64,000 bases of DNA from assembly GCF_051014445.1 (NCBI RefSeq), contig NW_027488367.1, positions 24,103,501 through 24,167,500 of the forward strand. The letters run 5' to 3'. The DNA comes from Colletes latitarsis (Eukaryota; Arthropoda; Insecta; Hymenoptera; Colletidae). Numbering within the stretch: position 1 is the stretch's first letter; every line of letters starts with the position of its first letter. Made by a program: the position numbers and the translations under genes. Shown in pieces: positions 11,947 through 24,336 of this stretch. The notes below the pieces were generated by a model that did not search any database, was not told the DNA's origin, and saw nothing but the letters and a program-made list of their open reading frames with translations.

Positions 11947-12291
11947 TGTCGAACTGATCCTGGGTTTTTTGTGGTTTGGAACACGTAGTAATGTGGTACC
12001 ACACTGAAACATTCAATTAAACCTGGTCTTGATAAATATTTTAGAGGATAACGCATGTAAGGTCTAGGTTAGCCGTGGGATTTTCACTCATCAGACTCAT
12101 ACTTTCGCATATTTCTCATACTTCATGGCTAGATCCTGGGCTATTTCTGGATTGGATCACGTAATAAAGTGGTACCACACTGAAACATTCAATGAAACCT
12201 GTTCTGGATAAATATTTTAGAGGATAACGCATCTTAGGTCTGGGTTAGGTCTAAGATTTGCCCTCATCAGGCTCACAGTTTCGCGTTTTTC

Positions 12292-15235
12292 ACATACTTG
12301 TTAAACAGATCCTGGGTTTTTTCTGGTTTGGATCACGTAGTAATGTGGTAGCACACTAATACAGTTAATTAAACCTGGTTTCGATCAATATTTTAGAGGA
12401 TCACGCAAGCTGGGTCTGGGATAGGTCTGGGATTAGCCCTCATCAGACTCATACTTTCGCACACTTCACATACTCGTTGACAAGACCCTGGGTTTTTTTC
12501 TGGCTTGGATCACGTAGTAATGTGGTTCCACACTGAAACAGTCGATTAAACTTGGCTTCGATCAATATTTTAGAGGATAACGCAAGTTAGGTTTGGGATA
12601 GGTCTGGGATTTGCCCTCATCAGGCTCATACTTTCGCGTTTTTCACATACTTGTTGAACGGATCCTGGGTTTTTTCTGGTTTGGTTCACGTAGTAATGTG
12701 GTACCACGCTGAAACAGTCAATTAAACCTGGTTTCGATCAATATTTTAGAGGATAACGCATGTTAGGTCTAGGTTAGGCCTGGGATTTTCACTCATCAGA
12801 CTCATACTTTCGCATTCTTCACATACTTGTCGAACTGATCCTGGGTTTTTTGTGGTTTGGAACACGTAGTAATGTGGTACCACACTGAAACATTCAATTA
12901 AACCTGGTCTTGATAAATATTTTAGAGGATAACGCATGTAAGGTCTAGGTTAGCCGTGGGATTTTCACTCATCAGACTCATACTTTCGCATATTTCTCAT
13001 ACTTCATGGCTAGATCCTGGGCTATTTCTGGATTGGATCACGTAGTAAAGTGATACCACACTGAAACATTCAATGAAACCTGGTCTGGAAAAAAATTTTA
13101 GAGGATAACGCATGTTAGGTCAAGGTTAGGTCTAAGATTTGCCCTCATCAGGCTCACAGTTTCGCGTTTTTCACATACTTGTTGAACAGATCCTGGGTTT
13201 TTTCTGGTTTGTATCACGTAGTCATGTGGTACCACACTGAAACAGTCGATGAAACCTGGTTTCGATCAATATCTTAGAGGATAACGCAAGTTAAGTCTGG
13301 GATTGGTCTGGGATTTGACCTCATCAGACTCATACTTTCGCACACTTCACATACTCGTTGAACAGATCCTGGGTTATTTTCTGGTTTGGATCACATAGTA
13401 ATGTGGTACCACACTGAAACTGTCGATTAAACCAGGTTTCGATCAATATTTTTGAGGACAACGCATGTTAGGTCTAGGTTAGGCCTGGGATTTTCACTCA
13501 TCAGACTCATACTTTCGCATTCTTCACATACTTGTCGAACTGATCCTGGGTTTTTTGTGGTTTGGATCACGTAGTAATGTGGTACCACACTGAAACATTC
13601 AATTAAACCTGGTCTTGATAAATATTTTAGAGGATAACGCATGATAGGTCTGGGATAGGTCTGGGATTAGCCCTCATCAGACTCATACTTTCGCACACTT
13701 CACATACTCGTTGACGAGATCCTGGGTTTTTTTCTAGTTTGGATCACGCAGTAATGTGGTACCACACTGAAACAGTCGATTAAACCTGGTTTCGATCAAT
13801 ATTTTTGAGGATAACGCATGTTAGGTCTGGGATAAGTCTGGGATTAGCCCTCATCAGACTCATACTTTCGCTTTCTTCACATACTTGTTGAACGGATCCT
13901 GGGCTTTTTATGGATTGCATCACGTAGTAATGTAGTACCACACTGAAACAGTCAATTAAACCTGGTCTTGATAAATATTTTAGAGGATAACGCATGTAAG
14001 GTCTAGGTTACGTCTAGGATTTGCCCTCATCAGGCTCATACTTTCGCATATTTCTCATACTTCATGGCTAGATCCTGGGCTGTTTCTGCATTGTATCACG
14101 TAGTAATGTGGTACCACACTAAAACATTCAATTAAACCTGGTTTCGATCAATATTTTAGAGGATCACGCAAGCTAGGTCTGGGATAGGTCTGGGATTAGC
14201 CCTCATCAGACTCATACTTTCGCACACTTCACATACTCGTTGACAAGATCCTGGGTTTTTTTCTGGCTTGGATCACGTAGTAATGTGGTTCCACACTGAA
14301 ACAGTCGATTAAACTTGGCTTCGATCAATATTTTAGAGGATAACGCAAGTTAGGTCTGGGATAGGTCTGGGATTTGCCCTCGTCAGGCTCATACTTTCGC
14401 GTTTTTCACATACTTGTTGAACGGATCCTGGGTTTTTCCTGGTTTGGGTCACGTAGTAATGTGGTACCACACTGAAACATTCAATTAAACCTGGTCTTCA
14501 TAAATATTTTAGAGGATAACGCATGTCAGGTCGGGGTTACGTCTAGGATTTGCCCTCATCAGGCTCATACTTTCGCATATTTCTCATACTTCATGGCTAG
14601 ATCCTGGGCTGTTTCTGCATTGTATCACGTAGTAATGTGGTACCACACTGAAACAGTCCATTAAACCTGGTTTGGATCAATATTTTAGAGGATAACGCAT
14701 GTTAGGTCTAGGTTAGGTCTGGGATTTTCGCTCATGAGACTCATACATTCGCATTCTTCACATACTTGTTGAACGGATCCTGGGTTTTTTCTGGTTTGGT
14801 TCATGTAGTAATGTGGTACCACACTGAAACATTCAATTAAACCTGGTCTTGATAAATATTTTAGAGGATAACGCATGTTAGGTCGGGGTTACGTCTAGGA
14901 TTTGCCCTCATCAGGCTCATACTTTCGCATATTTCTCATACTTCATGGCTAGATCCTGGGCTGTTTCTGCATTGTATCACGTAGTAATGTGGTACCACGC
15001 TGAAACAGTCAATTAAACCTGGTTTCGATCAATATTTTAGAGGATAACGCAAGTTAGGTCTGGCATAGGTCTGGGATTCGCCCCCATCAGGCTCATACTT
15101 TCGCACACTTCACATACTCGTTGAACAGATCCTGCGTTATTTTCTGGTTTGGATCACACAGTAATGTGGTACCACACTGAAACATTCAATTAAACCTGGT
15201 CTTCATAAATATTTTAGAGGATAACGCATGTTAGG
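12292..15235 (+). repeat. Block A, copy 2 (with internal monomer losses)
   Basis: It matches copy 1 at offset 9,509 up to about 13,950. It then matches at 9,333 (one monomer lost, 176 bp) up to about 14,640, and at 8,980 after that (two more lost, 353 bp). It ends near 15,236, where 'cttcataaat' sequence is joined to a later part of the block ('ggttagccgtggg'). The 14,640 breakpoint lies inside GTGGTACCAC (14,637-14,646). Confidence 0.82.
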
Positions 15236-15261
15236 TCTAGGTTAGCCGTGGGATTTTCACT

Positions 15262-18200
15262 CATCAGACTCATACTTTCGCACACTTCACATACTCGTTG
15301 ACAAGACCCTGGGTTTTTTTCTGGCTTGGATCACGTAGTAATGTGGTTCCACACTGAAACAGTCGATTAAACTTGGCTTCGATCAATATTTTAGAGGATA
15401 ACGCAAGTTAGGTCTGGGATAGGTCTGGGATTTGCCCTCATCAGGCTCATACTTTCGCGTTTTTCACATACTTGTTGAACGGATCCTGGGTTTTTTCTGG
15501 TTTGGTTCACGTAGTAATGTGGTACCACGCTGAAACAGTCAATTAAACCTGGTTTCCATCAATATTTTAGAGGATAACGCATGATAGGTCTAGGTTAGGC
15601 CTGGGATTTTCACTCATCAGACTCATACTTTCGCATTCTTCACATACTTGTCGAACTGATCCTGGGTTTTTTGTGGTTTGGAACACGTAGTAATGTGGTA
15701 CCACACTGAAACATTCAATTAAACCTGGTCTTGATAAATATTTTAGAGGATAACGCATGTAAGGTCTAGGTTAGCCGTGGGATTTTCACTCATCAGACTC
15801 ATACTTTCGCATATTTCTCATACTTCATGGCTAGATCCTGGGCTATTTCTGGATTGGATCACGTAGTAAAGTGGTACCACACTGAAACATTCAATGAAAC
15901 CTGGTCTGGAAAAAAATTTTAGAGGATAACGCATGTTAGGTCAAGGTTAGGTCTAAGATTTGCCCTCATCAGGCTCACAGTTTCGCGTTTTTCACATACT
16001 TGTTGAACAGATCCTGGGTTTTTTCTGGTTTGTATCACGCAGTACTGTGGTACCACACTGAAACAGTCCATTAAACCTGGTTTGGATCAATATTTTAGAG
16101 GATAACGCATGTTAGGTCTAGGTTAGGCCTGGGATTTTCACTCATCAGACTCATACTTTCGCATTCTTCACATACTTGTCGAACTGATCCTGGGTTTTTT
16201 GTGGTTTGGATCACGTAGTAATGTGGTACCACACTGAAACATTCAATTAAACCTGGTCTTGATAAATATTTTAGAGGATAACGCATGATAGGTCTGGGAT
16301 AGGTCTGGGATTAGCCCTCATCAGACTCATACTTTCGCACACTTTACATACTCTTTGACGAGATCCTGGGTTTTTTTCTAGTTTGGATCACGCAGTAATG
16401 TGGTACCACACTGAAACAGTCGATTAAACCTGGTTTCGATCAATATTTTTGAGGATAACGCATGTTAGGTCTGGGATAAATCTGGGATTAGCCCTCATCA
16501 GACTCATACTTTCGCTTTCTTCACATACTTGTTGAACGGATCCTGGGCTTTTTATGGATTGCATCACGTAGTAATGTAGTACCACACTGAAACAGTCAAT
16601 GAAAACTGGTTTCCATCAATATTTTAGAGGACAACGCAAGTTAGGTCTAGGTAAGGCCTGAGATTTTCACTGATCAGACTCATACATTCGCATTCTTCAC
16701 ATACTTGTTGAACGGATCCTGGGTTTTTTCTGGTTTGGATCACGTAGTAATGTGGTACCACACTGAAACATTCAATTAAACCTGGTCTTGATAAATATTT
16801 TAGAGGATAACGCATGTTAGGTCTGGGTTACGTCTAGGATTTGCCCTCATCAGGCTCATACTTTCGCATATTTCTCATACTTCATGGCTAGATCCGGGGC
16901 TGTTTCTGCATTGTATCACGTAGTAATGTGGTACCACACTAAAACAGTAAATTAAACCTGGTTTTGATCAATATTTTAGAGGATAACGCATGTTAGGTCA
17001 AGGTTAGGTCTAAGATTTGCCCTCATCAGGCTCACAGTTTCGCGTTTTTCACATACTTGTCGAACAGATCCTGGGTTTTTTGTGGTTTGGATCACGTAGT
17101 AATGTGGTACCACACTGAAACATTCAATTAAACCTGGTCTTGATAAATATTTTAGAGAATAACGCATGTTAGGTCTGGGTTAGGTCTAGGATTTGCCCTC
17201 ATCAGGATCATACTTTCGCATATTTCTCATACTTCATGGCTAGATCCTGGGCTATTTCTGGATTGGATCACGTAGTAAAGTGGTACCACACTGAAACATT
17301 CAATGCAACCTGGTCTGGATAAAAATTTTAGAGGATAACGCATGTTAGGTCAAGGTTAGGTCTAAGATTTGCCCTCATCAGGCTCACAGTTTCGCGTTTT
17401 TCACATACTTGTCGAACAGATCCTGGGTTTTTTGTGGTTTGGATCACGTAGTAATGTGGTACCACACTGAAACATTCAATTAAACCTGGTCTTGATAAAT
17501 ATTTTAGAGGATAACGCATGTTAGGTCTGGGATAGGTCTGGGATTAGCCCTCATCAGACTCATACTTTCGCTTTCTTCATACTTGTTGAACGGATCCTGG
17601 GCTTTTTCTGGATTGCATCACGTAGTAATGTAGTACCACACTGAAACAGTCAATGAAACCTGGTTTCCATCAATATTTTAGAGGACAACGCAAGTTAGGT
17701 CTAGGTAAGGCCTGAGATTTTCACTGATCAGACTCATACATTCGCATTCTTCACATACTTGTTGAACGGATCCTGGGTTTTTTCTGGTTTGGATCACGTA
17801 GTAATGTGGTACCACACTGAAACATTCAATTAACCCTGGTCTTGATAAATATTTTAGAGGATAACGCATGTTAGGTCTGGGTTACGTCTAGGATTTGCCC
17901 TCATCAGGCTCATACTTTCGCATATTTCTCATACTTCATGGCTAGATCCTGGGCTGTTTCTGCATTGTATCACGTAGTAATGTGGTACCACGCTGAAACA
18001 GTCAATTAACCTTGGTTTCGATCAATATTTTAGAGGATAACGCAAGTTAGGTCTGGGATAGGTCTAGGATTTGCCCTCATCAGGCTCTTACTATCGCATA
18101 TTACTCATACTTCATGGCTAGATCCTGGGCTATTTCTGGATTGGATCACGTAATAAAGTGGTACCACACTGAAACATTCAATGAAACCTGTTCTGGATAA

Positions 18201-20153
18201 ATATTTTAGAGGATAACGCATCTTAGGTCTGGGTTAGGTCTAAGATTTGCCCTCATCAGGCTCACAGTTTCGCGTTTTTCACATACTTGTTAAACAGATC
18301 CTGGGTTTTTTCTGGTTTGGATCACGTAGTAATGTGGTAGCACACTAATACAGTTAATTAAACCTGGTTTCGATCAATATTTTAGAGGATCACGCAAGCT
18401 GGGTCTGGGATAGGTCTGGGATTAGCCCTCATCAGACTCATACTTTCGCACACTTCACATACTCGTTGACAAGACCCTGGGTTTTTTTCTGGCTTGGATC
18501 ACGTAGTAATGTGGTTCCACACTGAAACAGTCGATTAAACTTGGCTTCGATCAATATTTTAGAGGATAACGCAAGTTAGGTCTGGGATAGGTCTGGGATT
18601 TGCCCTCATCAGGCTCATACTTTCGCGTTTTTCACATACTTGTTGAACGGATCCTGGGTTTTTTCTGGTTTGGTTCACGTAGTAATGTGGTACCACGCTG
18701 AAACAGTCAATTAAACCTGGTTTCCATCAATATTTTAGAGGATAACGCATGTTAGGTCTAGGTTAGGCCTGGGATTTTCACTCATCAGACTCATACTTTC
18801 GCATTCTTCACATACTTGTCGAACTGATCCTGGGTTTTTTGTGGTTTGGAACACGTAGTAATGTGGTACCACACTGAAACATTCAATTAAACCTGGTCTT
18901 GATAAATATTTTAGAGGATAACGCATGTAAGGTCTAGGTTAGCCGTGGGATTTTCACTCATCAGACTCATACTTTCGCATATTTCTCATACTTCATGGCT
19001 AGATCCTGGGCTATTTCTGGATTGGATCACGTAGTAAAGTGGTACCACACTGAAACATTCAATGAAACCTGGTCTGGAAAAAAATTTTAGAGGATAACGC
19101 ATGTTAGGTCAAGGTTAGGTCTAAGATTTGCCCTCATCAGGCTCACAGTTTCGCGTTTTTCACATACTTGTTGAACAGATCCTGGGTTTTTTCTGGTTTG
19201 TATCACGCAGTACTGTGGTACCACACTGAAACAGTCCATTAAACCTGGTTTGGATCAATATTTTAGAGGATAACGCATGTTAGGTCTAGGTTAGGCCTGG
19301 GATTTTCACTCATCAGACTCATACTTTCGCATTCTTCACATACCTGTCGAACTGATCCTGGGTTTTTTGTGGTTTGGATCACGTAGTAATGTGGTACCAC
19401 ACTGAAACATTCAATTAAACCTGGTCTTGATAAATATTTTAGAGGATAACGCATGATAGGTCTGGGATAGGTCTGGGATTAGCCCTCATCAGACTCATAC
19501 TTTCGCACACTTCACATACTCGTTGACGAGATCCTGGGTTTTTTTCTAGTTTGGATCACGCAGTAATGTGGTACCACACTGAAACAGTCGATTAAACCTG
19601 GTTTCGATCAATATTTTTGAGGATAACGCATGTTAGGTCTGGGATAAATCTGGGATTAGCCCTCATCAGACTCATACTTTCGCTTTCTTCACATACTTGT
19701 TGAACGGATCCTGGGCTTTTTATGGATTGCATCACGTAGTAATGTAGTACCACACTGAAACAGTCAATGAAAACTGGTTTCCATCAATATTTTAGAGGAC
19801 AACGCAAGTTAGGTCTAGGTAAGGCCTGAGATTTTCACTGATCAGACTCATACATTCGCATTCTTCACATACTTGTTGAACGGATCCTGGGTTTTTTCTG
19901 GTTTGGATCACGTAGTAATGTGGTACCACACTGAAACATTCAATTAAACCTGGTCTTGATAAATATTTTAGAGGATAACGCATGTTAGGTCTGGGTTACG
20001 TCTAGGATTTGCCCTCATCAGGCTCATACTTTCGCATATTTCTCATACTTCATGGCTAGATCCGGGGCTGTTTCTGCATTGTATCACGTAGTAATGTGGT
20101 ACCACACTAAAACAGTAAATTAAACCTGGTTTCGATCAATATTTTAGAGGATC
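15262..20153 (+). repeat. 18-monomer tandem repeat (offset 3,168 bp)
   Basis: 15,262-16,985 matches 18,430-20,153 at an offset of exactly 3,168 bp, which is 18 x 176. Shared private variants include 'gatccggggctg' (16,892 and 20,060) and 'gataaatctggg' (16,475 and 19,643). About 1.5 copies of an 18-monomer higher-order unit are therefore visible. The corresponding part of giant copy 2 (about 33.7-36.8 kb) contains the right-hand segment only. Confidence 0.85.
17167..19440 (+). repeat. Block A, copy 3 (right part only)
   Basis: It matches 6,953-9,226 at offset 10,214 and 34,421-36,695 at offset 17,254/17,255. It includes the 174-bp monomer and 'cttactatcgcatattac'. It is preceded at 16,976-17,155 by an extra copy of the 'ggtcaagg' monomer that recurs at 17,328. 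Confidence 0.85.
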
Positions 20154-22800
20154 ACGCAAGCTAGGTCTGGGATAGTTCTGGGATTAGCCCTCATCAGACT
20201 CATACTTTCGCACACTTCACATACTCGTTGACAAGATCCTGGGTTTTTTTCTGGCTTGGATCACGTAGTAATGTGGTTCCACACTGAAACAGTCGATTAA
20301 ACTTGGCTTCGATCAATATTTTAGAGGATAACGCAAGTTAGGTCTGGGATAGGTCTGGGATTTGCCCTCGTCAGGCTCATACTTTCGCGTTTTTCACATA
20401 CTTGTTGAACGGATCCTGGGTTTTTCCTGGTTTGGGTCACGTAGTAATGTGGGACCACACTGAAACAGTCAATTAAACCTGGTTTCGACCAATATTTTAG
20501 AGAATAATTCATGTTAGGTCTAGGTTAGGTCTGGGATTTGCTCTCATCAGGCTCATACTTTCGTTCACTTCACATACTTGTTGAACGGATCCTGCGTTAT
20601 TTTCTGGATTGGATCACGTAGTAAAGTGGTACCACACTGAAACATTCAATGAAACCTGGTCTGGATAAAAATTTTAGAGGATAACGCATGTTAGGTCAAG
20701 GTTAGGTCTAAGATTTGCCCTCATCAGGCTCACAGTTTCGCGTTTTTCACATACTTGTCGAACAGATCCTGGGTTTTTTCTGGTTTGGATCACGTAGTAA
20801 TGTGGGTCCACACTGAAACAATCAATTAAACCTGGTCTTGATAAATATTTTAGAGGATAACGCATGTTAGGTCGGGGATAGGTCTGGGATTTGCCCTCAT
20901 CAGACTCATACTTTCGCACACTTCACATACTCGTTGAACAGATCCTGCGTTATTTTCTGGTTTGGATCACATAGTAATGTGGTACCACACTGAAACATTC
21001 AATTAAACCTGGTCTTCATAAATATTTTAGAGGATAACGCATGTTACGTCTGAGTTAGGTCTAGGATTTGCCCTCATCAGGCTCAAACTTTCGCATATTT
21101 CTCATACTTCATGGCTAGATCCTGGGCTATTTCTGGATTGGATCACGTAGTAAAGTGGTACCACACTGAAACATTCAATGAAACCTGGTCTGGATAAATA
21201 TTTTAGAGGACAACGCATCTTAGGTCTGGGTTAGGTCTAAGATTTGCCCTCATCAGGCTAACAGTTTCGCGTTTTTCACATACTTGTTGAACAGATCCTG
21301 GTTTTTTTCTGGTTTGGATCACGAAGTAGTGTGGTACCACACTGAAACAGTCCATTAAACCTGGTTTCGCTCAAATTTTTAGAGGATAACGCAATGTTAG
21401 GTCTAGATTAGGTCTGGGATTTGCTCCCATCAGGCTCATTCTTTCGCATATTTCTCATACTTGATGGCTATATCCTGGGCTTTTTCTGGATTGCATCACG
21501 TAGTAACGTAGTACCACACTGAAACAGTCAATGAAACCTGGTTTCCATCAATATTTTAGAGGACAACGCAAGTTAGGTCTAGGTAAGGCCTGAGATTTTC
21601 ACTGATCAGACTCATACATTCGCATTCTTCACATACTTGTAGAACGGATCCTGGGTTTTTTCTGGTTTGGATCACGTAGTAATGTGGTACCACACTGAAA
21701 CATTCAATTAAACCTGGTCTTGATAAATATTTTAGAGGATAACGCATGTTAGGTCTGGGTTACGTCTAGGATTTGCCCTCATCAGGCTCATACTTTCGCA
21801 TATTTCTCATACTTCATGGCTAGATCCTGGGCTGTTTCTGCATTGTTTCACGTAGTAATGTGGTACCACGCTGAAACAGTCAATTAAACCTGGTTTCGAT
21901 CAATATTTTAGAGGATAACGCAAGTTAGGTCTGGGATAGGTCTAGGATTTGCCCTCATCAGGCTCTTACTATCGCATATTACTCATACTTCATGGCTAGA
22001 TCCTGGGCTATTTCTGGATTGGATCACGTAGTAGAGTGGTACCACACTGAAACATTCAATGAAACCTGTTCTGGATAAATATTTTAGAGGATAACGCATC
22101 TTAGGTCTGGGTTAGGTCTAAGATTTGCCCTCATCAGGCTCACAGTTTCGCGTTTTTAACATACTTGTTAAACAGATCCTGGGTTTTTTCTGGTTTGGAT
22201 CACGTAGTAATGTGGTAGCACACTAAAACAGTCAATTAAACCTGGTTTCGATCAATATTTTAGAGGATCACGCAAGCTGGGTCTGGGATAGGTCTGGGAT
22301 TAGCCCTCATCAGACTCATACTTTCGCACACTTCACATACTCGTTGACAAGACCCTGGGTTTTTTTCTGGCTTGGATCACGTAGTAATGTGGTTCCACAC
22401 TGAAACAGTCGATTAAACTTGGCTTCGATCAATATTTTAGAGGATAACGCAAGTTAGGTCTGGGTTAGGCCTGGGATTTGCCCTCATCAGACTCATACTT
22501 TCGCATTCTTCACATACTTGTTGAACGGATCCTGGGTTTTTTCTGGTTTGGATCACGCAGTAATGTGGTACCACACTGAAACAGTCGATTAAACCTGGTT
22601 TCGATCAATATTTTAGTGGATAACGCAAGTTAGGTCTGGGGTAGGTCTGGGATTTGCCCTCATCAGACTCATACCTACGCACACTTCACATACTCGTTGA
22701 ACAGATCCTGGGTTATTTTCTGGTTTGGATCACATAGTAATGTGGTACCAAACTGAAACAGTCGATTAAACCAGGTTTCGATCAATATTTTTGAGGATAA

Positions 22801-23850
22801 CGCATGTTAGGTCTAGGTTAGGCCTGGGATTTTCACTCATCAGACTCATACTTTCGCATTCCTCACATACTTGTTGAACGGATCCTGTGTTTTGTCTGGC
22901 ATGTATCACGTAGTAATGTGGTACCACACTGAAACAGTCCATTAAACCTGGTTTGGATCAATATTTTAGAGGATAACGCATGTTAGGTCTAGGTTAGCCC
23001 TGGGATTTTCACTCATCAGACTCATACTTTCGCATATTTCTCATACTTCATGGCTGGATCCTGGGCTATTTCTGGATTGGATCACGTGGTAATGTGGTAC
23101 CACACTGAAACAGTCAATTAAACCTGGTTTCCATCAATATTTTAGAGGAAAACGCATGTTAGGTCTAGGTTAGGCCTGGGATTTGCCCTCATCAGGGTCA
23201 TACTTCCGCAGTTTTAACATATATGTTGACCTGATCGAGGGTTTTTTCTGCTTTGGATCACGTAGTGAAGTGGTACCGCACTGAAGCAGACCACTAAACC
23301 TGGTTTGGATCAATATTTTAGAGGATAACGCGTGTTAGGTTTGGGTTAGGTCTAGGATTTGCACTCATCAGGCTCATACTTTCGCATATTTCTCATATTT
23401 CATGGCTAGATCCTGGGCTGTTTCAGGATTGTATCACGTAGTAATGTGGTACCACGCTGAAACAGTCAATTAAAACTGGTTTCGATCAATATTTTAGAGG
23501 ATAACGCAAGTTTGGTCTGGGATAGGTCTGGGATTTGCCCTCATCAGGCTCATACTTTCGCGTTTTTCACATACTTGTTGAACTGGTCCTCGGTTTTTTC
23601 TGGTTTGGATCACGTAGCAATGTGGTACCACACTGAAACAATCAATTAAACCTGATCTTGATAAATATTTTAGAGGATAACGCATGTTAGGTCTGGGTTA
23701 GGTCTGGGATTTGCCCTCATCAGGCTCATACTTTCGCATTCTTCACATACTTGTTGAACGGTTCCTGGGTTTTTTCTGGTTTGGATCACGTAATAATGTG
23801 GGGCCACACTGAAACAATCAATTAAACCTGGTCATGGTCAATATTTTAGA
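22801..23850 (+). repeat. Six-monomer segment present in block B copy 1 and absent from copy 2
   Basis: The offset between the two block B copies changes from 16,197 to 15,141 here. The difference is 1,056 bp, exactly 6 x 176. In copy 2, 'ttttgaggataa' is joined directly to 'ttcatgttatgtc' at about 38,997. Deletion from copy 2 is the simpler reading, since the gained alternative would also need an in-register insertion. Confidence 0.85.
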
Positions 23851-24149
23851 GAATAATTCATGTTATGTCTAGGTTAGGTCTGGGATTTGCTCTCATCAGG
23901 CTCATTCTTTCGCGTATTTCTCATACATGATGGCTAGATCCGGGGCTTTTTCTGGATTGCATCACGTAGTAATGAAGTACAACACTGAAACAGTCAATTA
24001 AACCTGGTCTTGATAAATATTTTAGAGGATAACGCATGTTAGGTTTGGGTTAGGTCTAGGATTTGCCCTCATCAGGCTCATACTTTCGCATATTTCTCAT
24101 ACTTCATGGCTAGATCCTGGGCTGTTTCTGGATTGTATCACGTAGTAAT

Positions 24150-24160
24150 GGTGGTACCAC
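24150..24160 (+). other. One-base insertion giving a 177-bp monomer (lineage marker)
   Basis: 'gtaatggtggtaccac' has one extra G just upstream of the palindrome. The same insertion is at 39,291, at offset 15,141. Confidence 0.9.
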
Positions 24161-24326
24161 GCTGAAACAGTCAATTAAAACTGGTTCCGATCAATATTTT
24201 AGAGGATAACGCAAGTTAGGTCTGGGATAGGTCTGGGATTCGCCCTCATCAGGCTCATACTTTCGCGTTTTTCACATACTTGTTGAACAGATCCTGGGTT
24301 TTTTCTGGATTGGATCACGTAGTAAT

Positions 24327-24336
24327 GTGGGACCAC
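24327..24336. other. Palindrome variant with intact arms: GTGG-GA-CCAC
   Basis: The central dinucleotide is GA and the arms GTGG/CCAC are kept. This variant is common in the right half of the window (for example near 46,164, 47,572, 50,036 and 57,610). Confidence 0.85.
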
